Origin: Chitinophagales bacterium
Lineage (GTDB): Bacteria > Bacteroidota > Bacteroidia > Chitinophagales > LD1
NCBI GenBank assembly: GCA_016786765.1
Contig: JAEUUZ010000003.1
Coordinates: forward strand, 427,351 to 491,350
Direction: 5' to 3'
DNA: 64,000 nt
Shown here piece after piece: positions 17,908 through 26,550 of this stretch (positions are counted from its first letter, which is position 1; each line of letters begins with the position of its first letter). A program made the position numbers and the translations under genes. The notes beneath the pieces are model-generated. The model was not told the origin of the DNA and ran no database searches. It saw only the letters and a program-made list of their open reading frames with translations.

Positions 17908-18750
17908 TTGATTTCTACGCCATCCCAAGTACCTCATTCTCCTATTGTAGCGAAAAAACCTGTTCGCGATTATCATAAGCACATTTCACAGGAGCCAAAA
18001 GCTAAACTCAAAAATATTATTGTTGCTCAACCTCAACCCGAGGCGGCAAAATCTCCCTATTATGAATTGGAAAAAAAATTCGGCATTAAGTTTGATTTTA
18101 TTCCGTTCATTAAAGTAGAAGGTGTTTCAACCAAAGATTTCCGAAAACAACGTATAGTGCTCACCGATTTTAGCGGAATTGTATTTACAAGTCGCAATGC
18201 CATCGATCATTTTTTTAGAATGTGTGACGAGTTGCGCGTAAAGATGAGTCAAGAAACGAAGTTTTTCTGCACCTCAGAAGCTATTGCTTTATACCTACAA
18301 AAGTATACGCAATACCGAAAACGCAAAGTGTTCTTTAGTGATGCCGGTATTAATAAGGAGTTGAAAAATTTGATGATTAAACATAAAGAAACTACTAAGT
18401 TTTTATATATCTGTCCGGAGACCCGTAGTCAAGATGAGCTTACATCATTTATGTCGGAGAATGGAATTCAGTTTGTTGAAGCCGTGATGTATAAAACCGT
18501 TCCAAACGATTTAAGCACCATGAAAATTGCCAACTATGATATGTTGATTCTATTCAGTCCAACAGGATTAAGCTCTCTCTTACACAATTTCCCGAAATTT
18601 AAACAAGGGAAAATGAAAATTGGTATTTATGGGAGAACAACAGCAGATGCAGTGATCGATGCAAATCTTTCTATTCATGTAATGGCTCCTTTGAATCATC
18701 ATACCTCCATTACATCAGCATTAGAGAGCTATTTAAAAGACATAAAATAA
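17908..18750 (+). CDS. hemD: Uroporphyrinogen-III synthase, frame open upstream without ATG/GTG
   Basis: Uroporphyrinogen-III synthase closes hydroxymethylbilane into the first cyclic tetrapyrrole of heme synthesis. The HemD core begins near residue 35 (LKNIIVAQPQPE) and shows the two alternating alpha/beta domains, with VFTSRNAIDHFF and the late ILFSPTGLSSLLHNF and IYGRTTADAV segments typical of the family. The frame is open back to a stop at 17785-17787, yet contains no ATG or GTG before the core; the only conventional codon is TTG at 17908, reported here as start. The 34 residues before the core plus the upstream open stretch are not part of normal HemD proteins and join the basic repeat ORF by a -1 shift. 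The true N-terminus is therefore uncertain. Confidence 0.8.
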   Translation: MISTPSQVPHSPIVAKKPVRDYHKHISQEPKAKLKNIIVAQPQPEAAKSPYYELEKKFGIKFDFIPFIKVEGVSTKDFRKQRIVLTDFSGIVFTSRNAIDHFFRMCDELRVKMSQETKFFCTSEAIALYLQKYTQYRKRKVFFSDAGINKELKNLMIKHKETTKFLYICPETRSQDELTSFMSENGIQFVEAVMYKTVPNDLSTMKIANYDMLILFSPTGLSSLLHNFPKFKQGKMKIGIYGRTTADAVIDANLSIHVMAPLNHHTSITSALESYLKDIK

Positions 18751-18800
18751 TTTCACCTTCCTCTATATTATTGATGCAAAATGATTAACTTTAGTTTGGA

Positions 18801-19784
18801 ATGACAGCTAGAGTTTTTTTCTTCAGTATTTTAATGGCCATTGGTTTTTTGAACGGGGGCAATGTTGCGTTAGCGCAAAATGAGCCCCAGTTTACACAAT
18901 ACATGTTCAATCGATTATTGCTCAATCCTGCCTATGCGGGAAGTAATAAGGGTTTAGAATTAGTTGGAATAGCTCGCATTCAATACGTTGGCTTAGCTAA
19001 TACCGTTTCCACTACACAAGGACTTTCTGTATCTTCATCCGTTGCTGCACTGCACGGAGGCGTTGGCCTAACCTTAGTGAACGACATGATTGGATTGCAA
19101 CGCAGCACCGGATTGCAATTTTCGTATGCTTATCAAAAAAGATTCTCTCAATTTTCGCTAGGCGTGGCTGCAGGTGTGGGGTTTATCAATACTAATATTG
19201 ATGGAAGTAAAATAATTACGCCCGATGGAGAGTACACCTCGGTTATAAATCACAAAGACCCCCAACTCCCAATTACCAATACCAATGCATTTTCGCCCGA
19301 TTTTTCAGTAGGCATTTATATAGGAAACGAGAAATTCTTTGCATCGGTTGCCGCCAACCATCTCTATACAACACAAAAAATTAATGGGGTTTCGAGTAAG
19401 TTTATCTACACTAATGATCGTTATTTTCAATTGAGTGGTGGATATAATTTTGTTTTGTCGAAAAATTTGAAACTACAACCATCATTGGCTTTGAAGACCA
19501 ATTTCCAAAAAGTTCAGATGGACCTTTCGACACTTTTAACAATTCGTGACAATATTATGACAGGAATTGCGTTTAGAGGATATAGCGCTAAATCAATAGA
19601 TGCATTTTCGTTTTTTTTAGGCGGCTATTTCAAGGGATTTAAACTCGTTTACAGTTATGATGCCAACATTTCGTTTTTGAGGTCGTTTAATACAGGAACA
19701 CATGAGATAAGTTTATCTTATTTTATGCCTTATAAACCAACGACTATAAAGGGCGCCTACTATCATAATTCGCGATTTTTATAA
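18801..19784 (+). CDS. PorP/SprF family type IX secretion outer-membrane protein
   Basis: A 327-residue outer-membrane protein of the PorP/SprF family, which partners the gliding/T9SS machinery. The signal peptide ends near residue 26 (ALAQ), followed by the family hallmark PQFTQYMFNRLLLNPAYAGS. The rest is beta-barrel-like, with repeated alternating aromatic and glycine residues. It precedes gldK by 149 bases, the usual gene order in Bacteroidota. The gap before gldK has a near match to the -7 motif (TATATTTA, 19870-19877) with TTG at 19845 (22-base spacer), so gldK may have its own promoter. Confidence 0.93.
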   Translation: MTARVFFFSILMAIGFLNGGNVALAQNEPQFTQYMFNRLLLNPAYAGSNKGLELVGIARIQYVGLANTVSTTQGLSVSSSVAALHGGVGLTLVNDMIGLQRSTGLQFSYAYQKRFSQFSLGVAAGVGFINTNIDGSKIITPDGEYTSVINHKDPQLPITNTNAFSPDFSVGIYIGNEKFFASVAANHLYTTQKINGVSSKFIYTNDRYFQLSGGYNFVLSKNLKLQPSLALKTNFQKVQMDLSTLLTIRDNIMTGIAFRGYSAKSIDAFSFFLGGYFKGFKLVYSYDANISFLRSFNTGTHEISLSYFMPYKPTTIKGAYYHNSRFL

Positions 19785-19933
19785 AGAGATTGTTAATTAT
19801 GAAACTTTAAAGCGCCCAAGACGTAAAATTTTTTAATAGGTTGCTTGTGTTTTTAAAAAATAAAAGTTTTATATTTACAATCTTTCAAAATATTATAACA
19901 AAGACCCAAAAAACAGTAATTCAAAAATAACCA

Positions 19934-21202
19934 ATGAAAAAAATTAGAACATTACTAGGAATCGGATCCGTTGCTACAGCCTTATTCTTGGCCAGTTGTA
20001 GCGGAGGCTACAATGGACAATTGTTGGGTGAATCTGAACGTCCACGTTGGAATCCTATCACACCGTACGGTATGGTATTTATTCCTTCAGGCGTTTTGCA
20101 CATCGGACCAAGCGATCAAGACGTCAACAATGCTCAAGTGGCTAGAGCCAAGCAAGTGTCAATTGTAGGATTTTATATGGATGATACTGAAATTACAAAT
20201 AACGAGTATCGTCAATTTGTGAATTGGGTACGTGACTCTGTTGCTCACGTTATGTTAGAGCATACAAAAGAAGATGCAAACTCAGGTAAATCTCAAATCG
20301 ATTGGAAGCAAAAAATCGATTGGAAAAAGACCGAGGGTAACGAGCAATTGGAAGAAATCTTTGTTACTGAGGCACAACGTTATGCCGGATACAAGGAACT
20401 TGACGTGAACAAACTTTGGTATGTTTATCAATGGATTGACTATAAAGAAGCGGCTAAGTCAAAAAACCGTGGTGCTGAACGTAGCAAGTTTATTAAAAAT
20501 GAAAAATGTCAAATTTATCCAGATACATTGGTTTGGGTTCGTGATTTCACATACTCTTATAATGAACCAATGACGCGCAACTATTTCCACCACCCTGCAT
20601 TTGATGATTATCCTGTAGTGGGTGTTACCTTCGCACAGTCTAAAGCTTTCTGTGCATGGAGAACAAGACTTTGGGCTGACTACAAAACACTACATGGCGA
20701 ACCTTTAATGGATGAATTCCGTTTGCCAACCGAAAGTGAGTGGGAATATGCCGCACGTGGAGGTAAGAAATTGGCACCATATCCATGGGGAGGACCATAT
20801 GTAAGAAACTCTAAAGGTTGTGTTTTAGCGAACTTCAAGCCGGGTAGAGGTAACTATCCTGAAGACGGAGGCTTCTACACTGTTCGTGCAGATGCTTATT
20901 GGCCAAATGATTACGGTCTTTATAATATGGCAGGAAATGCATCTGAATGGACTTCTTCTGCTTACTATGAAAACTCTTATTCTTTCGTTCACGACTTAAA
21001 TCCTGATATTCGTTACGATGCAGACAAAAATGAGTCTGAGACATTGAAACGCAAGGTGATTCGTGGAGGTTCTTGGAAAGATATCGGTTACTACATCGAA
21101 AACGGAACAAGACATTGGGAATATGCAGATTCAGCAAAATCTTATATCGGTTTCCGTTGTATCACCACATTCTTAGGACGTGATATCGCTGACAGCAAAT
21201 AA
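19934..21202 (+). CDS. gldK: T9SS lipoprotein GldK (formylglycine-generating-enzyme-like fold)
   Basis: GldK (422 residues) is an outer-membrane lipoprotein that forms the periplasmic ring of the T9SS together with GldN. The lipobox is LFLASC with Cys22. The body is an SUMF1/FGE-like domain: PYGMVFIPSGVLHIG near residue 45, GFYMDDTEITNNEYRQFV near 75, FRLPTESEWEYAARGG near 265 and VIRGGSW close to the end. It is the first of four consecutive gld genes in standard order. Confidence 0.97.
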   Translation: MKKIRTLLGIGSVATALFLASCSGGYNGQLLGESERPRWNPITPYGMVFIPSGVLHIGPSDQDVNNAQVARAKQVSIVGFYMDDTEITNNEYRQFVNWVRDSVAHVMLEHTKEDANSGKSQIDWKQKIDWKKTEGNEQLEEIFVTEAQRYAGYKELDVNKLWYVYQWIDYKEAAKSKNRGAERSKFIKNEKCQIYPDTLVWVRDFTYSYNEPMTRNYFHHPAFDDYPVVGVTFAQSKAFCAWRTRLWADYKTLHGEPLMDEFRLPTESEWEYAARGGKKLAPYPWGGPYVRNSKGCVLANFKPGRGNYPEDGGFYTVRADAYWPNDYGLYNMAGNASEWTSSAYYENSYSFVHDLNPDIRYDADKNESETLKRKVIRGGSWKDIGYYIENGTRHWEYADSAKSYIGFRCITTFLGRDIADSK

Positions 21203-21260
21203 TCTTAATAAACCTAAATATTCATTTAACTCTTTAACCTTAAATTAAAAACAAAACAAA

Positions 21261-21920
21261 ATGGCTTCAGAAAAAAAATCAATCTTTGAAACTAAAAAAG
21301 GTAAAACTCTTTTGAATTATGTATACTCGGGCGGTGCGGCTGTCGTAATCGCAGGAGCTTTGTTTAAAATTATGCACTGGCCTGGTGCAAATGCCATGCT
21401 TATTATTGGAATGGGAACGGAGGTATTAATTTTCATTATCTCTGCTTTTGAACCTCAATTTGTTGATCAACACTATAACTGGGAAAACGTATATCCACAA
21501 TTATTAAGTGAGTCTACTGTAGCGCCTAAAGTATCTAGTACTTCAGGATCTGTAACTCAACAGTTAGATAAATTATTATCTGATGCAAAAGTAGGTCCGG
21601 AATTAATCGGAAGTTTAGGAAAAGGATTATCTTCTTTGAGCGATAACGTATCTAAAATGTCTGATTTAACTGACGCTACAGTAGCTTCTAACGATTTTGC
21701 TAAAAATGCAAAAGCTGCTTCAGGATCTATCACAGGTTTTGCAACTGCTGCAACTACAGCTACTCAATCATTGTCTGGATTACAAACCGCATCTGTTGCT
21801 TTAACTGAAACAGCTAGCGAAGCCGTTAAATTTAAAGAGCAGTTAGGAGCGTTGAACAAAAACCTTGCTTCTTTGAACACAGTGTATGGCAATATGTTGT
21901 CTGCAATGCGTCCGCAATAA
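21261..21920 (+). CDS. gldL: T9SS inner-membrane motor protein GldL
   Basis: GldL (219 residues) forms with GldM the proton-driven inner-membrane motor of the T9SS. Two membrane helices lie near residues 20-65 (GAAVVIAGALFKIMHWPG and AMLIIGMGTEVLIFIISAF); the second holds the conserved glutamate in GTEVLIF implicated in proton coupling in GldL. The C-terminal half is cytoplasmic, Ser/Ala/Thr-rich and helical. It lies 58 bases after gldK. Confidence 0.97.
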   Translation: MASEKKSIFETKKGKTLLNYVYSGGAAVVIAGALFKIMHWPGANAMLIIGMGTEVLIFIISAFEPQFVDQHYNWENVYPQLLSESTVAPKVSSTSGSVTQQLDKLLSDAKVGPELIGSLGKGLSSLSDNVSKMSDLTDATVASNDFAKNAKAASGSITGFATAATTATQSLSGLQTASVALTETASEAVKFKEQLGALNKNLASLNTVYGNMLSAMRPQ

Positions 21921-21967
21921 TCAGTCAGAGAATCAACCCTTTAATCCAACAAAAAACTAAATAAAAA

Positions 21968-23557
21968 ATGGCAGGTGGTAAATTAACGCCAAGACAGAAG
22001 ATGATTAACATGATGTATCTCGTGTTAACAGCCCTTCTAGCATTGAACGTATCAAAAGAGATTTTGAATGCTTTTAAGACCGTAAATAATAGCATTATGA
22101 AATCGAATAGTGTTGTAAACGATAAAAATACTGCAACATATAAAGCATTTGAGGATGCGGTAAAAGACCCTCAAACTGCAGCAAAAGCAGCTATTTGGAA
22201 GCCTAAAGCCGACAAAGTTAAAACACTAGCATCTGACTTGTATGGCTTCCTAGAAGCAACTAAGTTAGAGTTGAAAAAAAGATCGGACTATAAGGTAGAA
22301 AACGGTGTTGAAGAATTTAAAGAAGACGACATTGATGCTCCAACTTATATGATGATTGAGCAAAAGAAAGGAACGGAAGTATATAATAAAATGCTTGAAT
22401 ACAAAAAGCAATTATTAGCTGTTTTAAATCCTGCTGATTTTGCTGATAATCCTACTTTACAAGCAACTATTAAAAAGGATTTGGCTGAATTTGAAAAATC
22501 GTTACCAATTAGTATGGATATCCCTGAGTCGCACACAGGTACTCAATATTCAAAAGATGGTAAAGGTTGGTCAGAAAGTAATTTTCACATGACGCCAACA
22601 ATTGCGGCACTTACTATTTTGAGTAAACTTCAGAGCGATGTTAAAAGTGCTGAGGCTCAAATGGTTGACTACTATTTTGGTCAAATTGGTCAAGTAAAAG
22701 TTGTGTACGATGCGTTCCAAGCAATTGCTTCCGCAAACACGAATTATTGTATGCCTGGAGATCCAGTTGAAGTTTATGCAGGTGTTGGTGCATTCAGTGA
22801 GGCTTCTAAGCCTACTATTGTTATCAATGGTTCTCCAACCGCCTTGCAAGATGGTATGGCTACATTTAAAACTACTGCTGCAGGTGCAGGAGAGCATTCT
22901 GTTCCGGTAAGTATTTCTTATACAAAACCTGATGGAACAATTGCTACACTTAAAAAAGACATTAAGTATACCGTTGGTACACCATCCGGAGCTGCGGTGA
23001 TGATGGATAAAATGAATGTTATTTACATTGGAGTTGATAATCCACTTACTGTTTCTTCTGGAGCAGGAGCTGAGAAAACAAGTGTTTCCGGTACCGGTGG
23101 CGGTTTAGCTATCAATAAAGGGGCAGCACCTGGTAAATTTGTTGCACGTGCAACAACAGTTGGACAAGCTACAATTAACGTAAATGTTACAGGTGGAAAA
23201 GCATTCCAATTCCCAGTTCGTATCAAACGTATCCCGGATCCGGTTCCAACATTAGGTGGTAAATTGAGAGGAGGGAATGCTCAAGTAGGAACAATTAAAG
23301 CACAATCAGGGGTTGTTGCAGTTCTTGAAAACTTCGATTTCGAAGCACGTTTTAACGTTCAAAGTTACTCTATGATTTACTCCTCTAAAGGTGACGTATA
23401 TCGTTCTGAAACTTCTGGTCCGTTATTCAATGCGCAAATGCAAGGTTTCATGGGAAGAGCAAAACCAAAAGATATCATTTTCTTGGATGACATTAAAGTT
23501 GTTGGACCGGATGGTCAATCAAGAAAGTTAGGTCAGATTGCGTTCCAGATTATCTAA
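21968..23557 (+). CDS. gldM: T9SS motor protein GldM
   Basis: GldM (529 residues) has a single N-terminal helix (MMYLVLTALLALNVS, residues ~15-30) that inserts into the GldL pentamer, and a long periplasmic part of four domains that transmits rotation to GldKN. The start AGGKLTPRQKMINMMYLVLTAL is diagnostic. The sequence is full length. Spacing to gldL is 47 bases and to gldN 12 bases. Confidence 0.97.
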   Translation: MAGGKLTPRQKMINMMYLVLTALLALNVSKEILNAFKTVNNSIMKSNSVVNDKNTATYKAFEDAVKDPQTAAKAAIWKPKADKVKTLASDLYGFLEATKLELKKRSDYKVENGVEEFKEDDIDAPTYMMIEQKKGTEVYNKMLEYKKQLLAVLNPADFADNPTLQATIKKDLAEFEKSLPISMDIPESHTGTQYSKDGKGWSESNFHMTPTIAALTILSKLQSDVKSAEAQMVDYYFGQIGQVKVVYDAFQAIASANTNYCMPGDPVEVYAGVGAFSEASKPTIVINGSPTALQDGMATFKTTAAGAGEHSVPVSISYTKPDGTIATLKKDIKYTVGTPSGAAVMMDKMNVIYIGVDNPLTVSSGAGAEKTSVSGTGGGLAINKGAAPGKFVARATTVGQATINVNVTGGKAFQFPVRIKRIPDPVPTLGGKLRGGNAQVGTIKAQSGVVAVLENFDFEARFNVQSYSMIYSSKGDVYRSETSGPLFNAQMQGFMGRAKPKDIIFLDDIKVVGPDGQSRKLGQIAFQII

Positions 23558-23569
23558 ATCAACTAATCA

Positions 23570-24394
23570 ATGAAGAATATGAAAAATCTATTGGCGACTA
23601 TAACCCTTTCATTGGGTGCGCTTGCAGCTTTCGCTCAGGAGCCTTTGGATGGTGCTTATCAAAAAGTAGTGACTAAAGAAAAGGAGGTTATTCCATACGA
23701 CTTTATTCGCGAAGCGGATGTATTTTGGTCTAAAAGAATTTGGAGATCAATTGATGTTCGAGAAAAAATGAACTTGCCGTTCAAATATCCTCAACAATAT
23801 TTGATTGAAATTATTCACTCAGCCGCTAAAAATGGTGAGCTTACCGTTTACGATAATAGCGTTGTTGATGGGGATCAGTTCAAACAAGTATTGCCTGTAG
23901 AAGATGTTAAGAAAATCGGATACAAAGAAGATACTGTTACACAAATTAACCCGGTAACCATGGAGGAAGAAACCAAGGTGGTTAAGAACGAGTTGGCTTG
24001 GGATAAGATTATTAAATTTCGTTTGAAGGAAGACTGGGTATTTAACGAGAATACGTCAACTATGGTTTGCCGTATCGTTGGATTGGCTCCGGTTCGTGAA
24101 TTAGTACTTTCTGATGGAACTGTTGCAGGTGACGAGGTAATGTATTGGGTTTACTATCCTGATTTACGTCCTATCTTAGCTAAATACGAAGTGTTCAATC
24201 CTAAGAATGACGCTGTTCGTTTAAGCTGGGAAGATTTGTTCGAAGCGAGAATGTTTGAGAGTTATATCTATAAAGAATCAAACGTGTACGATAGAAACAT
24301 TAAAGAATACGCTACAGGTATCGATCAGTTACTAGAGTCTGAAAGAATCAAGCAAAATATGTTTGAGTTCGAGCATGACCTTTGGAACTATTAG
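23570..24394 (+). CDS. gldN: T9SS periplasmic ring protein GldN
   Basis: GldN (274 residues) is the periplasmic partner of GldK. It has a cleavable signal peptide (ending AAFAQ) and family segments READVFWSKRIWRSIDVREKMN and MYWVYYPDLRPILAKYEVFNP, with WEDLFEARMFESYIYKESN near the end. It is the last gene of the operon and is followed by a strong terminator. Confidence 0.97.
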   Translation: MKNMKNLLATITLSLGALAAFAQEPLDGAYQKVVTKEKEVIPYDFIREADVFWSKRIWRSIDVREKMNLPFKYPQQYLIEIIHSAAKNGELTVYDNSVVDGDQFKQVLPVEDVKKIGYKEDTVTQINPVTMEEETKVVKNELAWDKIIKFRLKEDWVFNENTSTMVCRIVGLAPVRELVLSDGTVAGDEVMYWVYYPDLRPILAKYEVFNPKNDAVRLSWEDLFEARMFESYIYKESNVYDRNIKEYATGIDQLLESERIKQNMFEFEHDLWNY

Positions 24395-24411
24395 TACTTA
24401 AGTCATACAAT

Positions 24412-24442
24412 AAAAAAGCCTTCGAATTTCGAAGGCTTTTTT
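24412..24442 (+). terminator. Bidirectional intrinsic terminator after gldN
   Basis: A-rich arm AAAAAAGCCTTCGA pairs with TCGAAGGCTTTTTT around a three-base loop. The A and T tracts on both sides make it usable from both strands, serving gldN and the convergent hydrolase gene. Confidence 0.92.
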
Positions 24443-24462
24443 ATTGCGTATAAGTTAATGCG

Positions 24463-25299
24463 TTAAGCAAGTTTGCTGTTAATCCATTGTAGCATATCAT
24501 TTAAAACGCTCGTTCTATCCACTTCAGGTTCATTGTGGAGTTCGTGGTAGAAACCATCGTACAATTTGAATGTAAGGTGGTTTTTAGGCGCATTTTTAGC
24601 AAAGTCGGAAGATCCATGCGGAGAAATCAATTTATCTTCTGTGCCGTGGAATAAGAACAAATCGTTACTTAATGCTTCGGCATGTTCAATCGCCCAATAG
24701 CCTGCATCAAAAGTTTCGAAAAAGGTACCTGCAGTGGCTTGGTTGTGTACCAATGGATCGTTATCATATTTCTTCACTTCTTCTTTATCTCGAGATAAGT
24801 GCGATGTATCCAAATTGGCTTTTTCAGGAAACTTAGGATAGATGTTTTTCATGAATTTCGCCAACATGATTTTGAATTTTGGCGGTTCAAAGCCTAGTCT
24901 TAACCACGGTGCCGATGCTATGGCTCCCCGAATAGCCGGTTTTCTACGCAATAAGTAATTGACTACCACATTTCCGCCCATACTATGTCCCCAAAGGAAC
25001 ACAGGCGCATTGCCCGATAATGATTTCGCTTCAGCAATAAGTTTGTCAACTGAATCAAGCGTTGCTTCATATGAAGGCGAGTATCCTCTTGTTCCTTCTG
25101 TTTTTCCGTGTCCGAATTGATCAATGGCAAAAACAGAAATTCCCTGTTCGTTAAAAAAGGCAGCAGGTCGGGCGTAGCGGCCACCATGTTCAGCAAAGCC
25201 ATGTACAATGCATAGCACTGCCTTCGGGTTCTCTACTGTCCAGCCTTGAGCAAATAATTTAGTCCCTTCTTGATTCCAACTGAGTTCTTTATGTGCCAT
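24463..25299 (-). CDS. Alpha/beta hydrolase, monoacylglycerol-lipase/lysophospholipase type
   Basis: A 278-residue serine hydrolase. The oxyanion-hole segment is HGFAEHGGRY near residue 34, the nucleophile serine lies in the elbow GHSMGG near residue 105, the acid is likely the Asp in GTEDKLIS and the histidine the one in FYHELHNE near the end. These match the Hydrolase_4 family that cleaves monoacylglycerols or lysophospholipids. There is no signal peptide, so it is cytoplasmic. It is a single gene converging on gldN. Confidence 0.9.
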   Translation of the reverse strand: MAHKELSWNQEGTKLFAQGWTVENPKAVLCIVHGFAEHGGRYARPAAFFNEQGISVFAIDQFGHGKTEGTRGYSPSYEATLDSVDKLIAEAKSLSGNAPVFLWGHSMGGNVVVNYLLRRKPAIRGAIASAPWLRLGFEPPKFKIMLAKFMKNIYPKFPEKANLDTSHLSRDKEEVKKYDNDPLVHNQATAGTFFETFDAGYWAIEHAEALSNDLFLFHGTEDKLISPHGSSDFAKNAPKNHLTFKLYDGFYHELHNEPEVDRTSVLNDMLQWINSKLA

Positions 25300-25433
25300 G
25301 ATTGATTTTGTTTATTTAAAAATAGACTTCTTTTTTGAAAATGCCGATTCGTGTAGTTTAAATTTAATGACACTGTAAAGAATTTCATTGTATTTTGTAG
25401 CCAGACCAATCACTTAACCATAAACCATTTGAT

Positions 25434-26489
25434 ATGCGGATGATACTAAAAATTGTACTTGTTTTGATTGCCATTCCCTTACTCTATGTAGGTGGAAATA
25501 TCATTTATGCTATTCTCACGAAGTTTAAACCGGCTCCAGTCGAAGACGTGAAGGCTTCTGTACTTTCGAAAGAAGAAGTAACCGGCAATGATTCTGTTTT
25601 TACTTTCTTTACTTGGAACGTAGGGTATAGCGGACTTGGTGCTGAAACAGATTTCTTTTATGATGATGGCAAAATGGTGATTACACCGGAAGCATGGGTG
25701 CGCAAATATTTTGACGGCATCAAATCTTCGGTTGCAGAACAGAAAGGAGCCGATTTTATTTTCCTTCAAGAAGTAGATCGATCCAGCAAGCGAAGCTATA
25801 GCATTGATATGGAGAAAGGAATTTGTGATGTGATGCCGGATTATAGCTCCTATTTTGCTGTAAACTACGATGTAAAATATTTGCCATTTCCTTGGACTGA
25901 ACCCTTAGGCAAGATACTGGGTGGTCTACAAACACTCACGAATAGAAGTCAGGTTGAAACAAAACGAATTGCATTGCCCGGTATTACTGATTTTCCGCGT
26001 AAGCTTTTTTATTTGGAGCGTTGCTTAATGGTACAACGGATGAAGTTAAGCAATGGCAAAGAACTTGTAACTGTAAATGCACATCTTGAGGCTTATGATG
26101 ACGGAGGCGTAAAACGAGCCCAAATGAAGCTAATGAAGGAGTTATTGGAACAAGAGTATACTAAAGGAAGTTATGTGGTTATTGGCGGTGATTGGAATAT
26201 TGCTCCTCCTGATTTTAATGTCCATAAATGGGAGAAAGAAAAGGAGAGCGATGCGTTGTATTTGCTGAATAATGATTCAACTTACATAAAAGACTGGAAA
26301 TATGTATATGATGGGAATACGCCAACCAATCGGAAAAATAACCACGCGTTTAACGACAAGACATTCACTACTGTAATTGATTATTTCTATGTGTCGCCAA
26401 ATGTTGAAGTTTTGGAGGTAAAAGGGTTTGATTTCGGCTTCAAAAATTCCGACCATAACCCTGTAGGCATGAAAGTAAGATTGAATTAG
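25434..26489 (+). CDS. Endonuclease/exonuclease/phosphatase (EEP) family protein, membrane-anchored
   Basis: A 351-residue protein with an N-terminal hydrophobic helix (residues 3-27), then an EEP fold: FTWNVGYSG (Asn metal contact), FLQEVDR (Glu), VNAHLEA (His), GGDWNIAPPDF (Asp/Asn) and the terminal SDHNPVGMKV (Asp/His). All the usual catalytic residues are present. The family contains nucleases, sphingomyelinases and phosphoinositide phosphatases; the N-terminal anchor points to work outside the cytoplasm, but the substrate cannot be told. It is monocistronic. Confidence 0.85.
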   Translation: MRMILKIVLVLIAIPLLYVGGNIIYAILTKFKPAPVEDVKASVLSKEEVTGNDSVFTFFTWNVGYSGLGAETDFFYDDGKMVITPEAWVRKYFDGIKSSVAEQKGADFIFLQEVDRSSKRSYSIDMEKGICDVMPDYSSYFAVNYDVKYLPFPWTEPLGKILGGLQTLTNRSQVETKRIALPGITDFPRKLFYLERCLMVQRMKLSNGKELVTVNAHLEAYDDGGVKRAQMKLMKELLEQEYTKGSYVVIGGDWNIAPPDFNVHKWEKEKESDALYLLNNDSTYIKDWKYVYDGNTPTNRKNNHAFNDKTFTTVIDYFYVSPNVEVLEVKGFDFGFKNSDHNPVGMKVRLN

Positions 26490-26550
26490 ATCTTGAATTT
26501 TTCAAATCGCAATTCTTTTGCATTTTGCAATCTGAATTTCAAAATAAGAT

